Source of the DNA: GCA-002727735 sp038134525
Lineage (GTDB): Bacteria > Bacteroidota > Bacteroidia > Flavobacteriales_D > Parvicellaceae
Assembly (NCBI GenBank): GCA_038134525.1
Contig: JAYPVI010000008.1
Coordinates: 36,162-100,161 of the forward strand
Reading direction: 5' to 3'
Length of the DNA: 64,000 nt
The first letter of the stretch is position 1; each line of letters opens with the position of its first letter. The notes under the pieces were generated by a model, which saw nothing but the letters and a program-made list of their open reading frames with translations, was not told where the DNA came from and made no database searches. A program made the position numbers and the translations under genes. Positions 25,463 to 34,714 of this stretch are shown here, piece by piece.

Positions 25463-26671
25463 ATGAACATTTCTTCATTTATAGCTAGACGTTATCTGTT
25501 TTCTAAAAAATCTAGAAATATTATTAATGTAATTTCCTTTATTTCTTTTTTTGGAATTTTTATCAGCGCAACGGCTTTAATAATAATCTTAAGTGCTTTT
25601 AATGGAATTCAAAAATATGTAGAGGACATGTATGGAAGACATGCTGCAGATCTTTACCTAGAACCCGTTCAAGGGAAAAAAATACATGAAAATGACCCTC
25701 TTTTTTCATACTTAAATAATAATAAAAGCATTATTAATTATCATAAGCAAATTGAAGAAACAGCCATGCTGAAATACGATAAAAGATGGATAGCCTCTAG
25801 CATAATTGGATTAGATAGTGTCTTATTTCGTTCGCAAAATTGGCAAACTGACCTTACCCAAGGAAAAGCAGAATTATATTTTAAATCAATTCCAACAATA
25901 ATTTTGGGGTATGGCCTTCAACATAAACTCCAGGTAGATCTTAATCAAAATTTTATTTCTGAAATTTCTTTGTATTCAGTAGATAAAAATCAAAAACTTT
26001 CTGTTCAAAATAAAGGCATTTTAAATCGTGATAATTTAATCCTCAGTGGTGTATTTTCCATTAATCCTGACATTGACGAATCTACAGCAATAATGGACTA
26101 TAAAACAGCCAATAAAATTTTTAAATATGAAAATGGTGCCTCGAGTATTCTTGTTTTTTCAAACATAAAAGGTCGACTCCCCAAAATTAAAAGTGAAATC
26201 GAAAAACAATTTCCACATCTTAGAGCCTATTCTCATGAAGAAAAAAATAAACTTATCTATGCTGCAAATGATACAGAAAAGTGGATGGTAATAGCTATAC
26301 TTACGTTTGTGCTTTTATTATCCTCTTTTACAATTACCTCATCTATCACCATGCTAATTATTGATAAAAAGAAAGATATTTTCACTTTATCTACTTTAGG
26401 GTGTAATCATAATACAATAAGAAAAATCTTTTTTAAGGAAGGGCTACTAATAAGTCTATTAGGAAGCTTTTTGGGTCTTTTATTGGGTTTATTTATTTGT
26501 TATTTGCAAATCAATTTTAAGCTTATCAAACTCAACGATGCATCCCTAGAGTATTGGCCTATACTAATAAAATCAAGTGATTTACTGCTTTTACTTTTCG
26601 TATTGACTTTTGTTGGTTTTTTATCTTCCTATTTACCAGGAAGACTATTCATGAAAAAAGTAATGACTTAG
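25463..26671 (+). CDS. FtsX-like ABC transporter permease (LolC/E-like)
   Basis: The protein is 402 residues with four membrane helices: one near 20-45 (IINVISFISFFGIFISATAL) and three in the C-terminal third (about 270-295, 320-345, 370-392). A large periplasmic MacB-type core lies between. The start FIARRYLFSKKSRN is typical of the LolC/E family that extracts lipoproteins from the inner membrane. No cognate ATPase (LolD) is adjacent. It follows dprA by 29 bp. Confidence 0.85.
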   Translation: MNISSFIARRYLFSKKSRNIINVISFISFFGIFISATALIIILSAFNGIQKYVEDMYGRHAADLYLEPVQGKKIHENDPLFSYLNNNKSIINYHKQIEETAMLKYDKRWIASSIIGLDSVLFRSQNWQTDLTQGKAELYFKSIPTIILGYGLQHKLQVDLNQNFISEISLYSVDKNQKLSVQNKGILNRDNLILSGVFSINPDIDESTAIMDYKTANKIFKYENGASSILVFSNIKGRLPKIKSEIEKQFPHLRAYSHEEKNKLIYAANDTEKWMVIAILTFVLLLSSFTITSSITMLIIDKKKDIFTLSTLGCNHNTIRKIFFKEGLLISLLGSFLGLLLGLFICYLQINFKLIKLNDASLEYWPILIKSSDLLLLLFVLTFVGFLSSYLPGRLFMKKVMT

Positions 26672-26676
26672 CTATC

Positions 26677-27939
26677 CTATTTCATTAGTTTGACGTAAAC
26701 CTTAACAATTTTGGTTTCTTCTACTTCTAAAATCTTGAAATGAAAATGTTCAATATTATACTCATCACCTTTTTCAGGTATGGTTTCCGCTATATTAATG
26801 ATTAAACCACCAAGAGTTTCATATTCTTCTTTTTCAGGAAGACCTAATCTGTATTTCTCATTAATCATATCAATTTCTAAGCGGGCTGAAAAAACATATT
26901 CATAAGAAGATATTTTCTTTTGCGTATATAGTTCTTGATCGTATTCATCATCAATTTCACCAAAAATCTCTTCTATAATATCTTCCATCGTAACAATACC
27001 TGATGTGCCACCAAATTCATCCACAACAATGGCTAAATTTCTGTTTTTTGCAATAAAATCTTCTAAAATATGATTGGCTGCCATCGCCTCTGGAATAATA
27101 CCAACTGGCATTAACACCGATTTTATATTTTCTGGAGATTTAAACAAAGCTGTGCTGTGCACATAACCAATTATATTATCAATATTATCCTTATAAATTA
27201 AAATTCTAGAATATCCTGTGTCTAAAAATTGTGTCTTTAATTGATCTATGGTTTCATTAATTTCAAGTGCAACAATTTCATTTCTAGGGACCATACAATC
27301 ACGAGCAATAATTTCTGAAAAACCAAGAGCATTATGGAATATCTTCACGTCATGCTCCATTTCTTCATTTTCATCTAAGTCATTTTTTAATTCTTCTAAA
27401 TACTGATCTAAATCTGTTTTTTTAAAACTGACCTTTTCATCACTTCCATCTTCTTTGCCGAAGCAACTTAAAATAACTCTTGTTAAGTAAACCACTAGTG
27501 CTGTAACAGGCCACAATAAAATATAAAAACCGAATAAGATTCCACTAAACAACTTTAAAATAAAATTGGGATTTAGTCTAAATATAGCTTTAGGTAAAAA
27601 TTCAGCAAAAATTAAAATGAATATGGTGGAAAATATGGTCTGAAGAAAAAGAATTGAAGAAGAACCAAAGCCAAATGATATCAGAAAAGGCTCTAACAAC
27701 ACGGCCATGTACAAGGTGTAAATAACTAATGCAATGTTATTTCCTACAAGCATAGTAGCAATAAACCAAGCTGGTTTATCATTAAAATAAGAGAGTAATT
27801 TCGCCCCTATTTCCCCTTTATTGTTATCCAACTCAATTTTTAATTTGTTGGAAGAAATAAAAGCGATTTCCATCCCAGAGAAAAAAGCAGAACATAATAG
27901 TGAAACTAGAACTAAGGAAAGAAGAATAAAAATGGACAT
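26677..27939 (-). CDS. CorC/HlyC-family membrane protein (DUF21 + CBS pair + CorC domain; GldE-like)
   Basis: The protein is 420 residues. The DUF21 membrane domain (about 1-180) begins with FFSGMEIAFISSNKLKIE. Two CBS domains (about 205-325) include RDCMVPRNEIVALE and VVDEFGGTSGIVTMEDIIEEIFGEI. A C-terminal CorC/HlyC transporter-associated domain follows (about 335-420). Family members are linked to Mg2+/Co2+ efflux; the GldE branch in Bacteroidetes is linked to gliding. It ends the minus-strand envelope operon headed by coaX. Confidence 0.88.
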   Translation of the reverse strand: MSIFILLSLVLVSLLCSAFFSGMEIAFISSNKLKIELDNNKGEIGAKLLSYFNDKPAWFIATMLVGNNIALVIYTLYMAVLLEPFLISFGFGSSSILFLQTIFSTIFILIFAEFLPKAIFRLNPNFILKLFSGILFGFYILLWPVTALVVYLTRVILSCFGKEDGSDEKVSFKKTDLDQYLEELKNDLDENEEMEHDVKIFHNALGFSEIIARDCMVPRNEIVALEINETIDQLKTQFLDTGYSRILIYKDNIDNIIGYVHSTALFKSPENIKSVLMPVGIIPEAMAANHILEDFIAKNRNLAIVVDEFGGTSGIVTMEDIIEEIFGEIDDEYDQELYTQKKISSYEYVFSARLEIDMINEKYRLGLPEKEEYETLGGLIINIAETIPEKGDEYNIEHFHFKILEVEETKIVKVYVKLMK

Positions 27940-28158
27940 TTATTTCTTTTGATCTTTTTGTGAACTAACTCTATTTAAGCGGATACGCAAACCCCTACGA
28001 ACCAAATAAATACCCCAAGTAAATGGAACTAGTAACAGGTAATATTGATTAAAATAGCCATCAATAAATCTAAATACTACTACAGCAATAGTGGAAAAAA
28101 TTGCAATAATTAGCCAGAAGCGTTCAACAAACTTGTTGATTTTTTTTGTTAAATCCAT
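27940..28158 (-). CDS. Small two-helix membrane protein
   Basis: The protein is 72 residues with two membrane helices (about 14-30 and 38-53) and a basic C terminus (RRGLRIRLNRVSSQKDQKK). It starts within the lptC stop and ends next to the CorC-like start, so it belongs to the operon. The family is not recognised and function is unknown. Confidence 0.7.
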   Translation of the reverse strand: MDLTKKINKFVERFWLIIAIFSTIAVVVFRFIDGYFNQYYLLLVPFTWGIYLVRRGLRIRLNRVSSQKDQKK

Positions 28159-28718
28159 TATTCCATATTATAATTAACGTGACTCTCAGAAATGTCTGAT
28201 AGCTCAAAAAATGTAAAATTACTATTTGCTTTTAACGTATTACCTGTAATTCTACCCTCCAAATTGGAGAAAGTTACTTCATTTTTAGAGTAAATACTGT
28301 CTTTTGCAAAGTCAATCAGTAATTCTTTAGCAAATAAAGTGTCGTGTTTTTTATTATAAAAAATTACATTTTTTTGTACATCCAAAAGTTGTTCTTGAGT
28401 AAATAGTTTGCCGTAGTCAGCTATCAAAACGGATTCTACATTTTTAAGGGAATCAAAGAATGTAAGTTCTAAGCCTGTTGGACATTCCATGATGAGATGA
28501 TTTTCATCATCTTCAAATCGAACCAATTTAGGTGCACTTAACATTAGTTTTGACTGTCCAAATTCTGAAAAATTCAATGTTACACCAGTCGCAGTTTCAG
28601 AGAATGTATCAGCACTGTTTTCTGAAAAAGTTACATTTTTATTTTCTGGTGTAGAACAAGAAGTGAAAAAAAACGTAAAAAATAATTGAAGAATTATTGT
28701 TTTATTAGAAACACTCAA
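28158..28718 (-). CDS. lptC: LPS export periplasmic protein LptC
   Basis: The protein is 186 residues with a lipoprotein signal ending FFFTSC (Cys21). Beta-rich repeats typical of the LptC/OstA jelly roll follow (FDSLKNVESVLIADYGKLF, VQKNVIFYNKKHDTLFAKEL, YSKNEVTFSNLEGRITG). It receives lipopolysaccharide from LptB2FG and hands it to LptA. Here it is predicted to be lipid-anchored rather than held by a helix. lptB is present in another operon at 43559. Confidence 0.85.
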   Translation of the reverse strand: MSVSNKTIILQLFFTFFFTSCSTPENKNVTFSENSADTFSETATGVTLNFSEFGQSKLMLSAPKLVRFEDDENHLIMECPTGLELTFFDSLKNVESVLIADYGKLFTQEQLLDVQKNVIFYNKKHDTLFAKELLIDFAKDSIYSKNEVTFSNLEGRITGNTLKANSNFTFFELSDISESHVNYNME

Positions 28719-30022
28719 TCTCTTGTTTTAAGTTCGACATTTTGTTCCCAAAAAGGAACCGTTTGACTACTCCCACTTTCAATATCCAACATAATAAGTT
28801 CACTTTTAGGAAGTAACTGACCTTTCCAACTGTTTAATGCAGCTGTTGATGTATTTCCGCAAGATTTTGCTGCATATTCTAAAGCCAAACAATAAATTAA
28901 GCTCTTATTTAATGCACTATTCCCAAAATTAGATGAACTAGCTGCAATAATCCTAGCTTTTTTATCATTGCCTGCACATTTGTCTGATAATTTACCAGCG
29001 ACATCAAACCCTTTTTTATATTGTTTTTTGTTGAAGGCAATGTCATATAAAATTTCATAAGTTTTTTGATTTTGCGCTTCGTCTTCAGAAATAGAGAGTG
29101 CACGGTTTAATCTTTCTTCTGCTTTTAAAAAATCGTTTCTTCGATAATCAGCAATAGCTGCACTATATAAGTCTTTAGAAGTAGGGGGGTTATTGGGATC
29201 GTTTAACACCTTTTCTAACAGGGTTAAATACAATTTAGATTCCGTACATTTATTATTGCTCAGACTGGAAAATATTTTTCTAATTTGATCCATATCTTCA
29301 GTATTGCTGGTGTATTTAGCGGTGTAAATCTCTTCTAATTTTTCACAACTAGCACAAGGAGTCTCTCCTAGTTTTTTGTCTAAAATGTTCTGAACATTAG
29401 TAAAATCTTCCCTTTTATTGCCTTTAGAAATATTATTTTCACAAATAGAGGAAAGCATTTCATAGTTAGATAAAAATTCCTCACATTCAATTTTACCCGT
29501 TTTCAACATGTACATTCCTGTATAAACAAAGAAATACTTTACATCAGTAGAAGAAATTATTTTTGGTTCATTCTCCATTACTTCTTTGTAAAGTGAATAC
29601 GCTTTAGGGAAGTTTTTTTGATCATTGATGTAAATAATATCCTTAGCCAAGGAAATTTTGGTCTTATTACATTGTCCAAAATTTTCAAACCAATTATCAT
29701 AAACTAAGTAAAGGGAATCTTTATATGCATCTGCATCAACTGAATTCGATTTCTTTTTGCTTTTAACTAATTGCTTATATATGTAAGCTCCATTAGCATA
29801 TAAATTCGACTTTAATTGAGGACATTTCTGCTGTGTTTTACCCCAAAATATGGCCGCATCAGCATAGTTTTTTTGCTTCAAATAGCTCGTATATAATGCA
29901 AAGTTTTTTCTGCAATTTACACTGTCATCTCCATAATTGTCAGTATTCTGAAATTGGCAATCTTGAGCAAAAAACCCAAAATAGCAAAATACCACTGTTA
30001 ATAATAATGCAATTTTTTTCAT
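28715..30022 (-). CDS. Secreted TPR-type repeat protein
   Basis: The start at 30022 (MKKIALLLTVVFCYFGFFAQ) gives 436 residues with a signal peptide; earlier starts would overlap the coding end of the upstream barrel gene. The C-terminal half shows helix pairs of TPR type (YSAAIADYRRNDFLKAEERLNRALSI). The N-terminal part has paired Cys motifs such as GETPCASCEKLEEI. It probably acts as a periplasmic scaffold. The order barrel-TPR-lptC resembles other Flavobacteriales, as I remember it. Confidence 0.75.
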   Translation of the reverse strand: MKKIALLLTVVFCYFGFFAQDCQFQNTDNYGDDSVNCRKNFALYTSYLKQKNYADAAIFWGKTQQKCPQLKSNLYANGAYIYKQLVKSKKKSNSVDADAYKDSLYLVYDNWFENFGQCNKTKISLAKDIIYINDQKNFPKAYSLYKEVMENEPKIISSTDVKYFFVYTGMYMLKTGKIECEEFLSNYEMLSSICENNISKGNKREDFTNVQNILDKKLGETPCASCEKLEEIYTAKYTSNTEDMDQIRKIFSSLSNNKCTESKLYLTLLEKVLNDPNNPPTSKDLYSAAIADYRRNDFLKAEERLNRALSISEDEAQNQKTYEILYDIAFNKKQYKKGFDVAGKLSDKCAGNDKKARIIAASSSNFGNSALNKSLIYCLALEYAAKSCGNTSTAALNSWKGQLLPKSELIMLDIESGSSQTVPFWEQNVELKTRD

Positions 30023-30032
30023 CCCTTTGTTT

Positions 30033-31403
30033 TTAATCATATTGTCTTTTTCTAAACCATCGATCATACCTGGTATCTGGAGCCATGGTAAAACCGATTG
30101 CAAAATTAATATAGTTTTCTTCAATATTCACATTGTTTAAGTCTCCTAGTTTTCCTATTTCAAGGCCTAAATTCATAGTAGAAAATGATCTTGAACTTAA
30201 CAACGGTATGGTTAGACCAAAATTTATGCCATAATGATCTAGATTAGTTTCTAGATTGGCTTCATCTTCTAAAATATAAGAAGTAGACTGATGTCCTCCA
30301 ATACTATAAGTTGACTTAGATAAAATTGATTTATTAGAATTTGCAAAATCTAAATTTGGAGTCCACCTGAACCCAAAAGATAGCTTTTCACTGTTGCCTA
30401 ACTTTGGAGAAGTCCAGGATTCAATGGAATTAGTTTCCATAAAGGTGGTCCAATCTCTGATTTCAAATTGAAAAGCTAAATCCCAACTACTCTTATCTTG
30501 CTTATTCCTTCCTATCCCTAGCCCTATAGTTATTTTTTCAGGTATGGAAAAACTTCCTTCTAAATTTTCATTAGCGGATAGTGTGTCTTTTGGGATTTCT
30601 TGAACTCCAAAATTATAAGTAAAGGTGTAAGCATAATAATCATTAGAAGTTTTCCAATCGGAACCTAACGAATAATGAGCCCCCATTCTAAGAAAAATCT
30701 TATTCTTATTTAATGTTGTTAACCTTTTCATAAATTGGAACCCGCCATCAAAAAGCCATCCGCTAATGGAAGATCGATATTGAATCCTACTGTTATATGA
30801 GTTCGCATTACTAAAAACTACACTGCTTAATCTTTCTAAGTTCCCAAACATGTATGATGCATTTCCACCAAATGATACAGTGACTGAATCTCCTTTATTA
30901 ATTAAATCAAAGCCTGTACCTACAAATAATCGATTAACGGTTCCATCACCTTTAAATATATTAGATACCTGAAATGAATCTAATGCAAGTGTAGATGAGA
31001 CTTCATAGCCTTGAGATGAAAATGTATTAACCCCAATAACAGCACCCCATTTTTGAGAAATGGGTAGACCAAGGTACATGTTATTTAAGCCTAGGTTAGT
31101 TCCTGAAGATGAATTTATGTTCCCATTATAATTGGAGTTATAATTAGCTGATTTTCCAGAAATAGTAACATCAAATAATGGATTGTATTTTCGCATTCTA
31201 GAGTAAGAAGCTGGGTTAGAAATATTAATGAACTGAGGATCGCTAATTGCAACTGAACTATTACTAAAACCAAGATAAGATACCGAAGTAACATTATTAA
31301 TCTCACCTACTCCATATCTTGAAAAAGGAGAGGTATTTACCTGTTGCCCCAAAACAAAATGAAAAGCGACAATTAATGTAAGTCCTATATTAAACCTTAA
31401 CAT
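30033..31403 (-). CDS. Outer-membrane barrel protein (OmpP1/FadL-like)
   Basis: The protein is 456 residues with signal peptide MLRFNIGLTLIVAFHFVLGQ. The mature N terminus NTSPFSRYGVGEINN and the plug-like segment FINISNPASYS (N-P-A-x-x-S) match Bacteroidetes FadL/OmpP1-like proteins. Many amphipathic strands with Ser/Asn-rich turns follow. Such proteins move hydrophobic compounds across the outer membrane. It overlaps the 3' end of coaX by 14 bp. Confidence 0.75.
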   Translation of the reverse strand: MLRFNIGLTLIVAFHFVLGQQVNTSPFSRYGVGEINNVTSVSYLGFSNSSVAISDPQFINISNPASYSRMRKYNPLFDVTISGKSANYNSNYNGNINSSSGTNLGLNNMYLGLPISQKWGAVIGVNTFSSQGYEVSSTLALDSFQVSNIFKGDGTVNRLFVGTGFDLINKGDSVTVSFGGNASYMFGNLERLSSVVFSNANSYNSRIQYRSSISGWLFDGGFQFMKRLTTLNKNKIFLRMGAHYSLGSDWKTSNDYYAYTFTYNFGVQEIPKDTLSANENLEGSFSIPEKITIGLGIGRNKQDKSSWDLAFQFEIRDWTTFMETNSIESWTSPKLGNSEKLSFGFRWTPNLDFANSNKSILSKSTYSIGGHQSTSYILEDEANLETNLDHYGINFGLTIPLLSSRSFSTMNLGLEIGKLGDLNNVNIEENYINFAIGFTMAPDTRYDRWFRKRQYD

Positions 31404-32115
31404 TTTCTTTTAAAATCTGATTTAAACCTAGAAGGGTTAAATTTTCAACTGCAAAGATGCCATTTTTTTCATATTCTACAATTGAATTTAATAATAGGCT
31501 ATCTCCTCCTGTAATTAAAACATTTAATTCTTTAAAAATTGCCTTATAGTGATTTATGAATTCCTTGACTTCACAAAAAATACCATTTTCAATACCAGAC
31601 TGAATAGATTCTTCCGTTGATTTTCCAATTAAATTTGGTGTTGATTTTGCACGATTTACAAGAGGTAATGATGCTGTATGTTGTTTTAACGATTTGTATC
31701 TTAATTCAATTCCAGGTGATATTGCACCTCCTTGAAAAACACCACTATTATCAATGAAATCATAAGTGATACACGTTCCTAAGTCTATTACTAAATTACT
31801 TTTTTTTGGATATAGGAAATGAGCAGCTACAACATTTGCTATTCTATCTTTCCCTAATGAACCAAATGTCTTATAATCCATTTCGATAGGTAATTTTAAA
31901 TCACTGTTGAATAGTAAAAAGTATGGGCAAATACGTTGAATTCTTAGAGCTAAATCAGCGTTTCTAACCGTTGAAACTATGCCTTTATTTAATTTAAATT
32001 TATTAAGAAAAGGCATGATTTCGTGATCTTTTAACTTGACCATTTCAGAAACTTGATTTTGATCAAAAGTAGCAACCTTTGTTACGGTATTACCTATATC
32101 AATAATTACAAACAT
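31390..32115 (-). CDS. coaX: Type III pantothenate kinase
   Basis: The protein is 241 residues and catalyses the first step of coenzyme A synthesis. It begins MFVIIDIGNTVTKVATFD (ASKHA phosphate-binding motif), has GKDRIANVVAAH and NLVIDLGTCITYDFID in the middle, then GGAISPGIELRYKSL and LITGGDSLLL. It heads the minus-strand envelope operon. The hppA terminator ends only six bases before the ATG. Confidence 0.93.
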   Translation of the reverse strand: MFVIIDIGNTVTKVATFDQNQVSEMVKLKDHEIMPFLNKFKLNKGIVSTVRNADLALRIQRICPYFLLFNSDLKLPIEMDYKTFGSLGKDRIANVVAAHFLYPKKSNLVIDLGTCITYDFIDNSGVFQGGAISPGIELRYKSLKQHTASLPLVNRAKSTPNLIGKSTEESIQSGIENGIFCEVKEFINHYKAIFKELNVLITGGDSLLLNSIVEYEKNGIFAVENLTLLGLNQILKENVKV

Positions 32116-32121
32116 GCAAAC

Positions 32122-32147
32122 AAAAAAAATCCGGCAATTGCCGGATT
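32122..32147 (-). terminator. hppA terminator abutting the coaX start
   Basis: A perfect 8-bp stem AATCCGGC (32128-32135) / GCCGGATT (32140-32147) has an AATT loop. It is followed on the minus strand by eight T (32129-32122), then GTTTGC and the coaX ATG. It lies 23 bp after the hppA stop. coaX must be reached by readthrough or by a promoter inside the hppA end. Confidence 0.85.
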
Positions 32148-32169
32148 AAAATTAAGTTAATTTAGATAC

Positions 32170-34599
32170 TTACAATGAATTCACTGCAGATGTCTTTGCA
32201 TCTTTTATAATTGAATCCACATTTGGTGTTTGTCCTTCAAGAATAATTTCCTTATTAGTAACGGTATCGTTGCCATTTACCGCAACCACTTTAATCACGC
32301 TAATTTCCGTTGTGTCTGAATTTACATCAACTGTAACCATTACTTCTTTGGTTTCTTTTCCGTTACAACATGCTTTTTTGCAATCAGCAGAACATTTATG
32401 TTCTTCTACATGTACCATATTTTCTGCTTTATTATCCTGAGATCCGTGCCCTCCTAATATTGGAGCAATAACTAATCCAACCAAACATGTTAACTTAATT
32501 AAAATATTCATGGATGGACCTGAAGTATCTTTAAAAGGATCACCAACTGTATCCCCTGTAACTGCTGCTTTATGTGCTTCAGAACCTTTGAAAGTCATTT
32601 CACCATTTATCTCAACACCAGCTTCAAAAGATTTTTTTGCATTATCCCAAGCACCACCAGCGTTGTTTTGGAAAATAGCCCACATTACTCCACTAACACA
32701 AACACCAGCCATATATCCTCCTAAAGGTTCAGCGCCAAAAAACCATCCTATTATAATAGGTGTAAGAATTGTGATTGCTCCTGGAAGCATCATCTCTCTT
32801 AAAGCAGCTTTAGTAGAAATTTCAACACACTTTCCATATTCTGGTGTTCCAGTTCCTTCCATTATTCCTGGAATTTCTTTAAACTGTCTTCTTACTTCCA
32901 TTACCATATCCATAGCTGCTTTACCTACTGATTTCATAGCAAGCGCAGAGAAAACTACAGGTATCATACCACCAACGAAAAGAGCGGCAAGAACATCAGC
33001 TTTAAAAATATTAATTCCATCAATTCCGGTAAAAGTAACATAGGCTGCAAATAAGGCAAGAGCTGTTAGGGCAGCAGATGCAATGGCAAAACCTTTACCA
33101 ACTGCAGCAGTTGTGTTACCAACAGAATCTAGAATATCCGTTCTTTCTCTAACTTCTGCAGGTAATTCACTCATTTCTGCCACTCCTCCTGCATTATCTG
33201 CTATTGGACCAAAGGCATCTATAGCCAATTGCATAGCAGTTGTTGCCATCATAGCAGAGGCTGCTAGTGCAACACCATAAAAACCAGCAAGTGCATATGA
33301 GCCATAAATAGCAGCTGCAAATAAAAGCACTGATAAAAATGTAGATTTCATTCCCACAGCCAAACCAGCAATTATATTTGTAGCAGCACCTGTTGAACTA
33401 TTTTGAACAATATCCAAAACTGGCTTTTTACCTAAGCTTGTAAAATGAGCCGTTACTGCCGAAATTAAGGCACCTACTGCTAAACCTATAATTGAAGAAT
33501 AAAATACATTAATTGATGGAATTTGCTTTATTCCCTCTCCAAAGAAATTCATTGATATTGTAGATGGAAGCATCCAATCAATTAAAAAATAACTTGCTGC
33601 TAAAGTCAAAATGATTGAAGTCCAATTTCCTAAATCTAATGCCTTTTGAACTTGTGGTTCTTTAGCATCATTGTTTTTAATTTTGACTAAAAATGTTCCC
33701 AAGATTGAAGCTATAATTCCTACGCCAGCTATCATTACAGGAAGTAATATTGGGCCAATTCCTCCGAAGTCATCAGAAAACTGCGCCTTGTTGAAATGAG
33801 TCATATCCTTGATAATATAATTCCCTAACACCATAGAAGCTAAAACAGTTGCTACATATGAGCCAAATAAGTCAGCTCCCATGCCTGCTACATCACCCAC
33901 ATTATCACCTACGTTATCTGCGATTGTTGCGGGATTTCTTGGATCATCTTCTGGAATCCCTGCTTCAACTTTACCAACTAAATCCGCCCCTACATCTGCT
34001 GCCTTAGTGTAGATACCTCCACCAACTCTAGCAAAAAGTGCAATAGATTCAGCTCCTAAAGAAAAGCCAGCTAATGCCTCAAGAACAATGGTCATTTCAT
34101 TGTAGAAATTTCCACCATCTGTCATAAACATATTCATGAAAATCATAAAAAATAAACTCAAGCCGAAAACAGCTAATCCAGCAACACCAAGCCCCATAAC
34201 AGTTCCACCACCAAAAGAAACCTTTAATGCTTGAGGTAAGCTTGTTCTAGCCGCTTCAGTAGTTCTGGCATTTGCTTCTGTAGCAACACGCATTCCTATG
34301 TTCCCCGCTAAGGCAGAAAAAATAGCTCCAACAACGAAAGCCGGGACAATCATCCAGTGTGTAGTATCTACAAAATAAGATATACCAAATAAGGCTAAAG
34401 AAGCTATTAATACAAATATGAGAAGAAGTCTATATTCCGCGCTAAGAAATGCCAAGGCACCTTCTTTAATGTTTTTAGAAATTTCCTGCATACGTTCGTT
34501 TCCAGGACTCTGCTTCTTAACCCAAGCCATTTTTACAAGCATGAACAATAATCCAAGAACAGCTAAAGCCAAAGGGATATATATAAATTTTGATTCCAT
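32170..34599 (-). CDS. hppA: K+-dependent membrane pyrophosphatase (H+ or Na+ pump) with Cys-rich C-terminal tail
   Basis: The protein is 809 residues with about 16 membrane helices. The pyrophosphate site is in PRNPATIADNVGDNVGDVAG and later repeats of acidic motifs. The segment VGNTTAAVGKG has Ala where K+-independent enzymes have Lys, so K+ dependence is expected. It couples pyrophosphate hydrolysis to ion export; H+ versus Na+ cannot be decided by eye. The last 91 residues (719-809) extend beyond the usual end (ILGGHG) and contain HKCSADCKKACCNGK (Cys736, 740, 744, 745) and a beta-rich stretch. This tail is predicted to be outside the cytoplasm. Confidence 0.93.
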   Translation of the reverse strand: MESKFIYIPLALAVLGLLFMLVKMAWVKKQSPGNERMQEISKNIKEGALAFLSAEYRLLLIFVLIASLALFGISYFVDTTHWMIVPAFVVGAIFSALAGNIGMRVATEANARTTEAARTSLPQALKVSFGGGTVMGLGVAGLAVFGLSLFFMIFMNMFMTDGGNFYNEMTIVLEALAGFSLGAESIALFARVGGGIYTKAADVGADLVGKVEAGIPEDDPRNPATIADNVGDNVGDVAGMGADLFGSYVATVLASMVLGNYIIKDMTHFNKAQFSDDFGGIGPILLPVMIAGVGIIASILGTFLVKIKNNDAKEPQVQKALDLGNWTSIILTLAASYFLIDWMLPSTISMNFFGEGIKQIPSINVFYSSIIGLAVGALISAVTAHFTSLGKKPVLDIVQNSSTGAATNIIAGLAVGMKSTFLSVLLFAAAIYGSYALAGFYGVALAASAMMATTAMQLAIDAFGPIADNAGGVAEMSELPAEVRERTDILDSVGNTTAAVGKGFAIASAALTALALFAAYVTFTGIDGINIFKADVLAALFVGGMIPVVFSALAMKSVGKAAMDMVMEVRRQFKEIPGIMEGTGTPEYGKCVEISTKAALREMMLPGAITILTPIIIGWFFGAEPLGGYMAGVCVSGVMWAIFQNNAGGAWDNAKKSFEAGVEINGEMTFKGSEAHKAAVTGDTVGDPFKDTSGPSMNILIKLTCLVGLVIAPILGGHGSQDNKAENMVHVEEHKCSADCKKACCNGKETKEVMVTVDVNSDTTEISVIKVVAVNGNDTVTNKEIILEGQTPNVDSIIKDAKTSAVNSL

Positions 34600-34627
34600 T
34601 TTGAATTGTAATTTGTTTTTAGGGTTG

Positions 34628-34658
34628 CGAAAATAAATTTTTAAATCAAACTGTGCAA
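34628..34658 (-). promoter_or_regulatory. Probable hppA promoter (TTG-N20-TATTTTCG)
   Basis: On the minus strand TTG (complement of 34656-34658) precedes TATTTTCG (complement of 34628-34635) by 20 bases, a 7/8 fit at the -7 box. The leader to the ATG at 34599 would be about 22 bases. Confidence 0.4.
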
Positions 34659-34714
34659 GTTAGGGACGATAATTGGCACAAGCTCTCATGCAAAGCAATT
34701 GTTTGGAAAGAAAA

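Noticed and set aside
32510..33280. Plus-strand frames of 177 and 65 codons opposite hppA
   Set aside because: Antisense to a conserved membrane pyrophosphatase; composition reflects the complementary strand.
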